From contig NZ_SAXA01000015.1 of the NCBI RefSeq assembly GCF_004122035.1, positions 25,824 to 89,823 of the forward strand: a stretch of DNA of 64,000 nucleotides, given 5' to 3'. The number at the start of each line of letters is the position of its first letter. The stretch's first letter is position 1. Origin of the DNA: Ancylomarina salipaludis (GTDB lineage: Bacteria > Bacteroidota > Bacteroidia > Bacteroidales > Marinifilaceae). This document shows positions 1 through 8,838 of this stretch, one piece after another. Under the pieces are notes generated by a model. That model was given only the letters and a program-made list of their open reading frames with translations, was not told the DNA's origin and searched no databases. Position numbers and translations under genes: made by a program.

Positions 1-1
1 A

Positions 2-139
2 ATAGATCTAATTGGAGAGCCAATAGTAAAAAACAAACTCCACAGTTTACTTAATCAAAAGTATGAGAAGGAAACTGAATTGCAATATTATAAGAGAAGA
101 ATTAACGAAATAGAAGAGAGAGAAAAACAAAAGAAATGA
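2..139 (+). CDS. C-terminal end of a gene cut by the window edge (possible PtuA-like ATPase)
   Basis: An open frame runs from base 2 to a TGA at 137-139 and encodes about 45 residues, rich in Lys and Glu, ending in a charged helical tail (REKQKK). It has no start inside the window. Its stop overlaps the ATG of the next gene as ATGA, so the two are almost certainly co-translated. The fragment is too short to identify. Because the next gene is an HNH nuclease of the Septu PtuB kind, the expected partner is an SMC/ABC-like ATPase (PtuA). That is inference from context, not something visible in these 45 residues. Confidence 0.55.
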   Translation: MDLIGEPIVKNKLHSLLNQKYEKETELQYYKRRINEIEEREKQKK

Positions 140-1380
140 TAAAAATACATTTATCAAAAGAACAGATATTGAATGCTCAAAAAAAGCATTGGGCTTGGTT
201 TGATAGTAATTGTTTAAAAAAACTTATTGATTTAGAGAAAGAGAAAAATATTGACAAAACATTAAAAGGATTTATTTCTGTTTTATTGAAAGACAAAACG
301 AGGTTGAAGAATTTAATTTGTGGAACTCCAAGTGAGATTAGAAATGAAATTCAATATGTTAGAACTCACTTTGATGATCTTATATTCTCCGAGAAATTAG
401 AGAGTGAAGAATTAACTAAATTGGCTGAGATAAAAAAAATAGTACCAAGTCATAAGTGGGTGAGAGAAAATCAATGGGAATCTAAATATAAGGAGGTGTT
501 TAAACTAGTTCAACAATCCAAGTTGTTTGATTCTATGGATTTAAAGGCTTGTGGTGAACCTGAGGAGTTTATTGATTTTATACGATTAATAAATACTAAA
601 CTTAAGAATGCAAATGTTAAAGGAAGACTAGAATATGTTTTTTCGTATGAAAAATTAAAAGAAAAAGGGAACTCATGGGGCGCCTATGATTGGGTTAAGA
701 TTTTGAATCTTAAAACATGTCCATATTGTAATCGTCAGTTTATTCATTATTATTCTAAAGGAGATGGAACCAAAGAGATGCGTCCAGCTTTGGATCATTT
801 TTATCCAAAGAGTATTTATCCATTTTTGGGAGTATCATTATTCAATTTAGTACCCTCATGTCATGTTTGTAATAGCAGTTTTAAAGGAGAAAAAGATTTC
901 TATTTAGAACAGCATGTTAATCCTTTTGAAGAAAGATTTGGGGAAAGTGGAAAATTTGTCACAAATATCAAATCAGAGAGTATTGGAGATGATTTTAAGT
1001 ATGACATTTCCTATTTAACATCTGTAAAAGATAATGCTGATTTTGATTTAACGCTCTATGTAGAATCAGATAATATAGAGTTTAAAGAGAGGATATCTAA
1101 TAGTAAAGAAACTTTTAAGATTGAAGGTTTGTACAAGGAGCATAAGGCTTATGCTCATAGTATTATTAAACAAACATTGATGTATAATCAATCTCGATTA
1201 AATGAGTTGATGTCTAGCTTTGATGGAAAATTATTTTCTGGAAAAGACGAATTAAAAGAGCTCATTATGGGGAACTATTTGGATATTGAGAGGCAAGGGG
1301 ATCATGTCCTGTCTAAGTTGACTCAAGATATATTTGAAGAATTTAAAATAGGTGATATTTGGGATGAATCAATTATATGA
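136..1380 (+). CDS. HNH-type nuclease, Septu PtuB-like
   Basis: A 414-residue protein with a zinc-supported HNH fold in its middle. The first knuckle is CPYC at residues 195-198, the catalytic-like Asp-His (ALDHFYPKS) is at 220-221, and the second knuckle is CHVC followed by Asn at 242-246. The pattern CxxC - DHxxPK - CxxCN matches HNH nucleases paired with ATPases in Septu-type anti-phage modules. The first 180 residues are helical and charged with no motif I recognise, so the protein seems longer than usual PtuB. Its start overlaps the stop of the preceding gene by ATGA, which supports a two-gene operon. A TIGR02646-like HNH protein outside defence is an alternative. I am confident of the HNH fold and less so of the Septu label. 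Confidence 0.7.
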   Translation: MIKIHLSKEQILNAQKKHWAWFDSNCLKKLIDLEKEKNIDKTLKGFISVLLKDKTRLKNLICGTPSEIRNEIQYVRTHFDDLIFSEKLESEELTKLAEIKKIVPSHKWVRENQWESKYKEVFKLVQQSKLFDSMDLKACGEPEEFIDFIRLINTKLKNANVKGRLEYVFSYEKLKEKGNSWGAYDWVKILNLKTCPYCNRQFIHYYSKGDGTKEMRPALDHFYPKSIYPFLGVSLFNLVPSCHVCNSSFKGEKDFYLEQHVNPFEERFGESGKFVTNIKSESIGDDFKYDISYLTSVKDNADFDLTLYVESDNIEFKERISNSKETFKIEGLYKEHKAYAHSIIKQTLMYNQSRLNELMSSFDGKLFSGKDELKELIMGNYLDIERQGDHVLSKLTQDIFEEFKIGDIWDESII

Positions 1381-1390
1381 TCTTTAAAAG

Positions 1391-1438
1391 CCATCAACAA
1401 TCCATCCAATTGTAAATTGATAGGAATGTTGATGGATT
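1391..1438. other. inverted repeat after the HNH gene
   Basis: CCATCAACA at 1391-1399 pairs with TGTTGATGG at 1427-1435, and the adjoining AATCCATC (1399-1406) is itself complementary to GATGGATT (1431-1438). It lies between two convergent genes. There is no clear T-run on either strand, so it may be a weak terminator or a processing hairpin. Confidence 0.3.
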
Positions 1439-1472
1439 AATAATAATTTAGTTTGTTGAAGTTAGAATTAGA

Positions 1473-2105
1473 TTATTTTCTTCCAAAATCGGCAGGAATT
1501 TCACCCCATACCTTTGTTTCCCATTTAAGAATTTTATTAGGGTATTCATTATTTTTAAGCCAGTTCAAGGCTCGTTCGATAGTGTCGAATGATTTCTTAT
1601 TGTTTTCTGTTTTAGGATTATCTGTTCGTACGATTTTATCTCTTACCCATGACATTGCTGTTTTACTATCGGTGTATATAGGTCTAGTATCACCATTTTT
1701 TTTCATGTGAGCTAGGCAATGGACAAGAGCAATGAATTCACCAATATTATTGGTGGAGTCATAATAAGGTCCACCATGGAAAATTAGTTTTTTAGTTTTT
1801 GTGTCTACAGCTTGATATTCCATAATTCCTGGGTTTCCACTGCATGCTGCATCTACAGAAATAGTATCAAGATTAGGTTTCCCAGCGTTATCTATTTGTT
1901 CTTGTATTGGTTTGGTTGTGGTAGTGTCTTTACCTTTATACTTTTTATAATTTTCAGAATAAGCTTTTTGTGCTAATTCTAAATCCTTGAATGATTTATA
2001 TTCAGCATCTTTAAATCCAGATACGTGCTTATTGCATTCAGTCCAATTATCAAATATTCCAGTTTTACGGCCTTTCCAAACGACGTAATATTTTTGTTTT
2101 GCCAT
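1473..2105 (-). CDS. rnhA: ribonuclease H1 with N-terminal viroplasmin domain
   Basis: A 210-residue protein. Residues 1-50 (KYYVVWKGRKTGIFDNW, then a Phe-Lys rich stretch) are the caulimovirus viroplasmin/RNase HI hybrid-binding domain. From about residue 75 comes the RNase H fold, with acidic catalytic residues in SVDAACSGNPG (Asp), NNIGEFIALVHCL (Glu), IYTDSKTAMSW (Asp) and a last Asp in the C-terminal IPADFGRK. It cleaves RNA in RNA-DNA hybrids (primers, R-loops). This fused form is common in Bacteroidota. It converges with the HNH gene and is not obviously part of that module. It starts at the ATG at 2105. Confidence 0.9.
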   Translation of the reverse strand: MAKQKYYVVWKGRKTGIFDNWTECNKHVSGFKDAEYKSFKDLELAQKAYSENYKKYKGKDTTTTKPIQEQIDNAGKPNLDTISVDAACSGNPGIMEYQAVDTKTKKLIFHGGPYYDSTNNIGEFIALVHCLAHMKKNGDTRPIYTDSKTAMSWVRDKIVRTDNPKTENNKKSFDTIERALNWLKNNEYPNKILKWETKVWGEIPADFGRK

Positions 2106-2273
2106 TTATAGATATTTTATCAAAAATGATACTTTATTTATACGATAATATTAATTGATAAATACAAAGGTAAAATAAAAATCAAACTATGGTGTGTGGT
2201 GGTTGAAAATTCAAGAATCTACCTTGCCTAATTATAATAGCATTTAAAGATTCGAATTCAACCTCCTTATTTA

Positions 2274-2507
2274 ATGACGATTGTTAAAATATTTGGCGAA
2301 GTGTTAAGGGAAATTAGATTAGAGCAGGGATTTTCTCAAGAAAAATTAGCAGAACTTAGTAATTTGACCCCGAACTATATCTCGTTTTTAGAAAGGGGTT
2401 TGCGTCAGCCTACCATTTCGACTTTATTTAAATTATCATCAGCTTTCAAAATTACCACAAAAGATTTCATTGATAGGGTAGAGTTGCGTTTTAACTCCAA
2501 ACAATAA
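2274..2507 (+). CDS. small XRE-family helix-turn-helix regulator
   Basis: A 77-residue single-domain protein of the Cro/C1 type. LREIRLEQGFSQEKLAELS is the first two helices and TPNYISFLERGLRQPT the recognition helix and its characteristic E-x-G-x-R-x-P turn. No effector domain follows. Such short regulators often control adjacent restriction, defence or mobile genes. The neighbouring HNH module could be such a target, but no operator is visible. The start is the ATG at 2274. No partner gene follows within 500 bases. Confidence 0.8.
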   Translation: MTIVKIFGEVLREIRLEQGFSQEKLAELSNLTPNYISFLERGLRQPTISTLFKLSSAFKITTKDFIDRVELRFNSKQ

Positions 2508-2984
2508 CTTTTAAATTGGAGTTTATTTAATCGGAGACTACTTGAATCTTATTTTGATTTAGTAAATTATCCTGACATATTGTCGTAGTTGAATTGTACT
2601 TTCAATTCGAAGCTTTTGATAGAAAAATTGATGGTGAAAAAGTAAGAAATTTATTGATGTTTTGTAAGTTTACCTTTTATATCAAAAACTTGTGGTTTGA
2701 TAGTTCTAGCAGAAAACGTCTATTTTTTATCTTGAATGAAAATAAATAAGCATTCAAAAGAAAAAAGTTTTAGGTGACGTTATTAGTGATTTGACCATCT
2801 GTGAATATGTAAAGCCATCTTGTGCAGTTTTTGTACCCTATTTGTACCTCATGAGTCATCAGATATCCTTAACCTATTGTTAATCTATTTATTGTAGAAT
2901 CAACTTACTTTCTGTATCGGAAAATGATGTATAGTAAAAGTCGTTGGACAGAAGTGAGTTTGGGGAAAATTATAGGATCGAAAC
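2508..2984. other. intergenic stretch without a recognisable gene
   Basis: About 480 AT-rich bases between the XRE gene and the hemL terminator. I see no convincing coding frame, tRNA or riboswitch. The region could hold remnants of an accessory insertion, since it separates the defence-like edge from core haem genes. Confidence 0.4.
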
Positions 2985-3018
2985 AAAAAATCCCAAGCTC
3001 ATTATCTGAACTTGGGAT
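2985..3018 (-). terminator. intrinsic terminator of hemD-hemL
   Basis: On the minus strand ATCCCAAGTTC and GAGCTTGGGAT form an 11-bp stem (one mismatch) followed by a run of six T (plus-strand A at 2985-2990). It lies 25 bases past the hemL stop. Confidence 0.85.
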
Positions 3019-3042
3019 GAGATATAAAGTCTTAAAAAAGGT

Positions 3043-4338
3043 TTAAGCTTTCATGGCTTCCAATGATTCCTTAGCTGCCTGAATGGTTTTGTCAAGCATC
3101 TCGTAAGTTAAGGAATTCGAAAGGAAATAACTTTCGAATGATGATGGTGGCAAGTAAATACCGCGTTTCAACATTTCGTGGAAGAATTTAGGGAACAGTT
3201 CATTATTAGCAGTAGCTGCGGTGTCGAAATCAACCACATCCACATCGGTGAAGAAAACCGAGATCATTGAACCGCAACGGTTGATTCTGTATGCGAATCC
3301 TGAATCAGCTAAGACTTTATCTAAGCCTTTGTGAAGGTATTCACACTTATCAGCAAGTTCGGTAAAATGCTGTGGGTTTTCATTCAATTCGCTTAGTAGG
3401 GTATAACCTGCAATCATGGCAATTGGATTTCCCGAAAGCGTTCCAGCCTGGTAAACAGGTCCAACAGGAGAAACCACCTTCATAATTTCATCAGGACCGG
3501 CATAAGCACCAACTGGCATGCCGCCGCCAATTACTTTACCAAAGGTTACCAAATCAGCTTTAACACCAAAATATTCCTGTGCGCCCCCTTTGGCTAAACG
3601 GAAACCAGACATCACTTCATCAAAAATCAGCAGAATACCTTCTTCATCACAAATTTGGCGCAATTCTTCAAGGAATCCTTTTTTAGGCAACACACAGCCC
3701 ATATTACCCGCAATGGCTTCGATAATAATCGCGGCTATTTCGCCTTTATTGTCAGCCACAACTTGCTTGACGTTTTCAATGTCGTTGTATTTGGCTGTCA
3801 GTGTATCATTTGCTGTTCCTGGTGTAACACCTGGAGAGTTAGGTTCGCCAAAAGTACTGGCACCACTACCTGCCTTAATCAAAAATGAATCGGAATGACC
3901 GTGGTAACAGCCTTCGAATTTGATAAATTTGTTGCGACCGGTATAACCACGAGCCACACGAATAGCTGACATACAAGCCTCAGTTCCTGAATTTACCATT
4001 CTGACCTTATCGATATTGGGAACCATATCCACAATCAACTTGGCAATATCAATTTCCAATTCGGTTGGTGCACCAAATGAGGTTGAGTCTTCAACCTTAT
4101 CCTTAATGGCTTTAATCACTGTTGGGTGAGCATGTCCCAAAATCATTGGGCCCCATGACGAAATGTAATCGATGTATTCGTTATCATCCTCGTCGGTTAG
4201 GATACTGCCTTTTGCTTTTTTAATAAAAACGGGTGTGCCACCTACTGATTTAAAAGCTCTAACGGGTGAGTTAACACCTCCTGGAATGTATTTCTGAGCT
4301 TGATCGAACAGTTCGGAACTTCTTTTGTATTGGTGCAT
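3043..4338 (-). CDS. hemL: glutamate-1-semialdehyde 2,1-aminomutase
   Basis: A 431-residue PLP enzyme that converts glutamate-1-semialdehyde to 5-aminolevulinate in the C5 tetrapyrrole pathway. It shows [17 protein letters not shown] (phosphate-binding loop, about 116-132), FDEVMSGFR (about 239-247, cofactor Asp) and [15 protein letters not shown] with the Schiff-base Lys at 268. Length and start ([11 protein letters not shown]) are normal for the family. It lies 11 bases downstream of hemD on the same strand, so the two form an operon ending at the hairpin at 2985-3018. Cobalamin genes at 57-60 kb use the same tetrapyrrole supply. Confidence 0.96.
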   Translation of the reverse strand: MHQYKRSSELFDQAQKYIPGGVNSPVRAFKSVGGTPVFIKKAKGSILTDEDDNEYIDYISSWGPMILGHAHPTVIKAIKDKVEDSTSFGAPTELEIDIAKLIVDMVPNIDKVRMVNSGTEACMSAIRVARGYTGRNKFIKFEGCYHGHSDSFLIKAGSGASTFGEPNSPGVTPGTANDTLTAKYNDIENVKQVVADNKGEIAAIIIEAIAGNMGCVLPKKGFLEELRQICDEEGILLIFDEVMSGFRLAKGGAQEYFGVKADLVTFGKVIGGGMPVGAYAGPDEIMKVVSPVGPVYQAGTLSGNPIAMIAGYTLLSELNENPQHFTELADKCEYLHKGLDKVLADSGFAYRINRCGSMISVFFTDVDVVDFDTAATANNELFPKFFHEMLKRGIYLPPSSFESYFLSNSLTYEMLDKTIQAAKESLEAMKA

Positions 4339-4349
4339 ATTAGTCTGTT

Positions 4350-5051
4350 TTATGAGTTTAAATATTGATTACAAGTTTGTATTAAAGCGTAAACGTTGGT
4401 TTGGTCGGCCAGCATCACGTTATCTGAATAATCGACTAGCGCTGCTGCCGTTGTATAGCCAATGGCAAAGCAGGGCTGGTTGTTTTTTAGTTGATAGTTT
4501 TTGAAAAAGCTATGAACCGCACTCGGACTGCAAAAACATATGGCATCGTAGATGTCCAAATCGATTTCGGGCTGAATTAAATGCGTTTCGTAAACCTTGA
4601 TTTCCTTATAAGGTATTTCGCGTTCTTCGAAAAAATTGATTAGGGTGTCCTGACGCAGGTTGCCCGTAAAATACAAGAAAGATTCAGCGCTGTAATCTTC
4701 AAGCAAGTGTGATAAGGCTTCAGCATTGTGGCGCTGGGGAATTTCAGCAGAAAGACCTATTTCCTTCAGCATATCTGCTGTTTTTTCACCAACTGCAAAG
4801 CACTTTTTTACTTGATTAAATTGGATGTCTGATTTAATTTGTGCCAGACTTCGAACCGCATTTTGGCTGGTGAATATCCAATTGGGATAATCCCCCGAAT
4901 TGATAATATCGATGGTCTTTTGATCAAGCTGACACAAATCGATACGGATAAACGTGTGGTGATCGATCAAACAATTGAGCTTCGTCCCGAATTCAACTTG
5001 TTCTGAATTCAGGCTTCGGGTAAAAAGGATGCGTTTAGGTATTTTTGTCAT
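4350..5051 (-). CDS. hemD: uroporphyrinogen-III synthase
   Basis: A 233-residue protein of the HemD family, which closes and isomerises hydroxymethylbilane to uroporphyrinogen III. The family is poorly conserved. Visible marks are KRILFTRSL at the N-terminus, [14 protein letters not shown] (about 76-89, the usual (F)TS.NAV motif), [25 protein letters not shown] and the second-half [12 protein letters not shown] with [12 protein letters not shown]. Its place directly upstream of hemL, with an 11-base gap, supports the call. Cytoplasmic. Confidence 0.9.
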   Translation of the reverse strand: MTKIPKRILFTRSLNSEQVEFGTKLNCLIDHHTFIRIDLCQLDQKTIDIINSGDYPNWIFTSQNAVRSLAQIKSDIQFNQVKKCFAVGEKTADMLKEIGLSAEIPQRHNAEALSHLLEDYSAESFLYFTGNLRQDTLINFFEEREIPYKEIKVYETHLIQPEIDLDIYDAICFCSPSAVHSFFKNYQLKNNQPCFAIGYTTAAALVDYSDNVMLADQTNVYALIQTCNQYLNS

Positions 5052-5341
5052 GTGCGATTATAATGATTCGAGTTGTCGAAGCAAACAAATTTAATAAATC
5101 ATCGCATTATTTCAACATGAGATTGCCTCTATCTTAGGTAAAATTAAATACGGCCTGTTAAGCGTTAAAAAACGATAATCTATTTGCCATTGAGATGAAG
5201 CTTTTATACTTTTAGTCGAATTATAAAAGGGCACTTTCATTGTTCTTTTATCAGTTGATCGTTGAATTTAGAAAGTAGTTTGTGATAAAACTGACATAAT
5301 AAAAGCTTCAGATTTGAGTTCTAAATTGTAAAAAGAAACTT

Positions 5342-7531
5342 ATGGTGGCTATGACACAAGAAGAAGAGGAAAGAAGACAAATACTCTATCGATATAAAAA
5401 TCTCCTGAAATCATGTAAGAATATTATTTCTCAGGATGATATCAAACTGGTTCGAAAGGCTTTTAATTTAAGTCTGGAAGATCACGAAGGCGAGCGGCGA
5501 ACCAATGGTGAACCTGCTATTTTCAGGACCCTTGAAATTGCAGAGATTGTGGTGACCGAACTGGGACTGGGACGTACATCTGTTATTTGTTCTATGCTTT
5601 ACGATATTGTTCAGAAAAAGCACATTAGCATCAAGGAAGTCAAATTGATGTTTGGTCCCAAGGTGACTCAAATTATTGAGGGCCTGGTAAAGGTTACCGA
5701 GATTTATGCGCAAAATCCGACCTTACATACCGAGAATTTTAGAAAGCTGCTTTTGAGTTTTGCCGATGATGTTCGTGTGGTACTGATTATTTTAGCCGAC
5801 CGCTTGTTCCAGTTACGTAATGCAGGAAATAAGAGTCGGGAGTTACAAATTTCATTAGCTAAGGAAATTAACTTTTTATACATTCCTCTGGCTCATCGTT
5901 TGGGTATGTATCAGGTTAAATCATCGATGGAAGATTTAGCTTTGCGTTACCTCGATCCTGAAACTTATTTTGAGCTAGAGCAGAAACTTAAGGATACCGA
6001 AGAGGAGCGTGAGGCCTATATCAAAGATTTTGTGGCGCCTATTCGTGTAGAACTGGATAATTTGGGAATAAAGTATAAGATTAAAGCCCGTACCAAGTCG
6101 ATTGCTTCTATTCTGCATAAGATGAAAAAGCAGCAGGTTGAGTTCGAGGAAGTCTATGATATTTTTGCCATCCGGATTATTATTAAAGCTTCGGAGAAGA
6201 AAGAGAAGTCAGAATGCTGGCAGGTTTATTCGGCCGTTTCTGATTTGTATCGTCCCAATCCACAGCGTATGCGCGATTGGATAACCATCCCTAAATCAAA
6301 TGGGTATGAGTCTTTGCACACCACGGTGATGGGCTTGCAAGGCCGATGGGTCGAAGTTCAGATTCGCAGTAAGCGAATGAATAATATTGCAGAGAAAGGT
6401 TTTGCCGCACACTGGCGATACAAAGGAGACAAAGGAGATGGAGGTCTGGACAACTGGCTTCAGGATATTCGTGAGGTTCTTGAAAGCCGTGAGGATAGTA
6501 GCGTCGATTTGATTGATGATTTCAAGGCTGATTTATATAGCAAAGAGATTTATGTTTTTACGCCTAAGGGGGATTTAAAGCAATTGAAATCAGGTTCTAC
6601 CTTACTGGATTTTGCCTATTCTATCCATTCAGATTTGGGTGATAAGTGTATTGGTGGAACGGTCAATCAGCGCAATGTTTCGATTCGTCAGGTTTTGCAA
6701 AATGGGGATCGGGTATCCATTACCACTTCCAATAATCAAAAGCCCAAGTCGGATTGGCTGAGTTTTGTTGTGACCACAAAGGCTAAGAATAAAATTCGTC
6801 AAACCATTAACGAGGAGCGGGTTAAAGAGGCTGATCTGGGTAAAGAGATGCTGATGCGACGGATGAAAAACTGGAAGATTGAGTTCTGTGATGAGAATAT
6901 TCGCAAATTATTAAACCGATATAAGTACAAGTTGGCTTCCGATTTGTATTACAATATTGCCATCGAAACGCATGATCTTTCAGAGATTAAAGAGATCATG
7001 GTAAAAAAGGAGGAAGAAAAAGCCTCTGTAGAGCATAAGATCGCTGCTCCTAAAACTCAGGAAAAAGGTGGTGAGGATGTTTTGATTGTGGATGAGAATA
7101 TTGCCAATGTGGATTATACCCTGTCGAAGTGCTGTAGCCCAATTTTCGGTGATGAAATTTTTGGTTTCATTTCTATTGGGAAAGGTATTCGTATCCACCG
7201 TGTTTCCTGTCCCAATGCCAATGAGATGCTAACGCGTTATCCTTACCGTGTGGTTAAATCAAGCTGGACATCTAAGGGAAGTGCATCCTATCAGGCTGTT
7301 TTGCACATTACAGGAGAGGACGAATTGGGTATGGTAAATAACATCTCAGAGGTGATTACCAAAGACTTGCGGGTTAAGATGCGTTCCATTCAGGTAGAGA
7401 CCAATGCGGGTGGTTTCGAGGGGAAATTAACGGTTGTTATTTCGAACATCGATCATCTGAATAACCTGATTGCCAAACTGAAACAAATAAAAGGCGTAAA
7501 TAAGGTATCGCGTTACGATATGGTTGTCTAG
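5342..7531 (+). CDS. relA: RelA-type (p)ppGpp synthetase with degenerate hydrolase domain
   Basis: A 729-residue long RSH protein. The order is pseudo-HD domain (about 35-165), synthetase (about 240-370), TGS (about 415-480), a Cys-rich domain (SKCCSPIFGDEI, about 600-640) and a C-terminal ACT domain (about 655-729). The synthetase keeps VYDIFAIRI, IPKSNGYESLHTTV and VEVQIRS. The hydrolase is damaged: the usual HP motif reads AIFR (Arg62), the HD pair reads YD (Tyr87-Asp88), the following ED-type residues are QK, and DRLHN reads DRLFQ. It is therefore predicted to make but not hydrolyse (p)ppGpp. A separate SpoT-type enzyme is expected elsewhere. It starts at ATG 5342, with a second ATG at 5351. 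A bidirectional terminator follows. Confidence 0.9.
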   Translation: MVAMTQEEEERRQILYRYKNLLKSCKNIISQDDIKLVRKAFNLSLEDHEGERRTNGEPAIFRTLEIAEIVVTELGLGRTSVICSMLYDIVQKKHISIKEVKLMFGPKVTQIIEGLVKVTEIYAQNPTLHTENFRKLLLSFADDVRVVLIILADRLFQLRNAGNKSRELQISLAKEINFLYIPLAHRLGMYQVKSSMEDLALRYLDPETYFELEQKLKDTEEEREAYIKDFVAPIRVELDNLGIKYKIKARTKSIASILHKMKKQQVEFEEVYDIFAIRIIIKASEKKEKSECWQVYSAVSDLYRPNPQRMRDWITIPKSNGYESLHTTVMGLQGRWVEVQIRSKRMNNIAEKGFAAHWRYKGDKGDGGLDNWLQDIREVLESREDSSVDLIDDFKADLYSKEIYVFTPKGDLKQLKSGSTLLDFAYSIHSDLGDKCIGGTVNQRNVSIRQVLQNGDRVSITTSNNQKPKSDWLSFVVTTKAKNKIRQTINEERVKEADLGKEMLMRRMKNWKIEFCDENIRKLLNRYKYKLASDLYYNIAIETHDLSEIKEIMVKKEEEKASVEHKIAAPKTQEKGGEDVLIVDENIANVDYTLSKCCSPIFGDEIFGFISIGKGIRIHRVSCPNANEMLTRYPYRVVKSSWTSKGSASYQAVLHITGEDELGMVNNISEVITKDLRVKMRSIQVETNAGGFEGKLTVVISNIDHLNNLIAKLKQIKGVNKVSRYDMVV

Positions 7532-7603
7532 TAACAAGAGAACAAAGCTGTGTATCGTCAGCTTAGGATCAGAGGATTTTATGGCGATACGAAACCAAAT
7601 AGG

Positions 7604-7644
7604 AAAGCCCTCTATAGTTCGTTTATTACTATAGAGGGCTTTTT
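7604..7644. terminator. bidirectional terminator between relA and the metal efflux operon
   Basis: AAAGCCCTCTATAGT (7604-7618) pairs with ACTATAGAGGGCTTT (7628-7642), giving a 15-bp stem with T-runs on both strands. It separates two convergent transcription units. Confidence 0.9.
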
Positions 7645-7662
7645 CGTATTTAGTCGGTTGAC

Positions 7663-8838
7663 TTACAGCTGGTATTTCAACAGATCAGCCAGAGCTAACT
7701 GGTACTCTTTTTCAACCTGCAAATAAGTGTCGAAACTGTCATAAAAGTACAGGCTTTCCATAAAGTATTCGATACTTGAAATCTGCCCGTAGTCGAGTGC
7801 TTTCTTTAGGAGTTCATCCATATGATTGCCTTCCAGAATCATTCGGTATTCAGATAACGAAGCTTTAAGGCTTTGAATCTTTCTATAGTTTTTGTGCACA
7901 TCAGACAAAAGCATTTTTTCTTGGGATAGAAACTCACTTTCCTGACTCAACTGATTCAGTTTGGCAAACTTTACCTTATTTCGGCTTTCCCAAAGTGGAA
8001 TGCTAATGCCAATATTAATGCCATTGAATGCTTTGTTGATATCCGAATTGAGATATCGGTAACCTAAATTGAATTTGGGTAAAACCTGATTCTTCGCCAG
8101 GGCGGTTTGCTTTGAAGCAATATCCATATTGGCTCGCATTTGATTCAAATTAGGGCTACCATTCAAAACGTCCAGTTCAAGCTTTGAATAGTCCTTTTCA
8201 AGCACAAGTTCAGGGTACAAAGTGGTGTTAAAACTTATTGCTCGTCCACCGTTAAGCTGTTTGAGTTCCTCATTCAGATTGCTGATTTGAGTCTCACAAA
8301 GCTGAACCTGATTTTTGATGTTCAGCAGAACAATCTTCACCTTATTCATCTCCAAAATGTTGGCATCGCCTTTCTCAAGTTTCTTCTGAAAGAATTCAAC
8401 CAATTTTTGAGCATTCTCATAACGAATGCTCAATTGTGCCTTCAGTTTGTTCTGGTAAATCAGATTTAAACAGGCCTTTTGAGCAGCCAGTAGAATCTGC
8501 TGACGGCTTTGCTGTAGAAGGTTATCCAAATTAGCAGTCCTGGCTTTCTTTAGTCTGTTTTTATGCAGATATACACTTGGGAAATCAAAAGCCTGACTAA
8601 TCAGAATCTCATACGGATTTCCTTCACGGTCAGAGAAGTTCTTTTCGTAGGCAATCTCAGGATTGGCTAAGTTCAGTTCTGTTTTGTAGCCAATTCGTTG
8701 TGATTCGATATATTGGTTTTGAGCTTTTAAACTCAGATTATTGATCTCAATAGCCTGCAGCACCTCTTTTAGGTCTGATTGAGCCTGAACATTCAGACTC
8801 AATATCAGTGCCAACAGACCGATTATTAATGCTCTCAT
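7663..8838 (-). CDS. outer-membrane efflux protein, TolC/CusC family
   Basis: A 391-residue exported protein with signal peptide MRALIIGLLALILSLNVQAQ. It is rich in long amphipathic helices with Gln, Leu and Asn and has the two-fold repeated layout of the OEP family (first half about 25-200, second half about 205-391). It should form the trimeric outer-membrane duct of a tripartite metal pump. Its ATG overlaps the stop of the RND pump gene by four bases, so the two are translationally coupled. It is the last gene of the operon, before the terminator at 7604-7644. Confidence 0.88.
   Translation of the reverse strand: MRALIIGLLALILSLNVQAQSDLKEVLQAIEINNLSLKAQNQYIESQRIGYKTELNLANPEIAYEKNFSDREGNPYEILISQAFDFPSVYLHKNRLKKARTANLDNLLQQSRQQILLAAQKACLNLIYQNKLKAQLSIRYENAQKLVEFFQKKLEKGDANILEMNKVKIVLLNIKNQVQLCETQISNLNEELKQLNGGRAISFNTTLYPELVLEKDYSKLELDVLNGSPNLNQMRANMDIASKQTALAKNQVLPKFNLGYRYLNSDINKAFNGINIGISIPLWESRNKVKFAKLNQLSQESEFLSQEKMLLSDVHKNYRKIQSLKASLSEYRMILEGNHMDELLKKALDYGQISSIEYFMESLYFYDSFDTYLQVEKEYQLALADLLKYQL

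Noticed and set aside
1453..1710. Plus-strand open frame antisense to rnhA
   Set aside because: It is the complement of a clear RNase H; no motif or ribosome site of its own.
1473..2105. RNase H1 as part of the Septu-like module
   Set aside because: It is convergent, has the common chromosomal form and separate expression; co-location alone is too weak.
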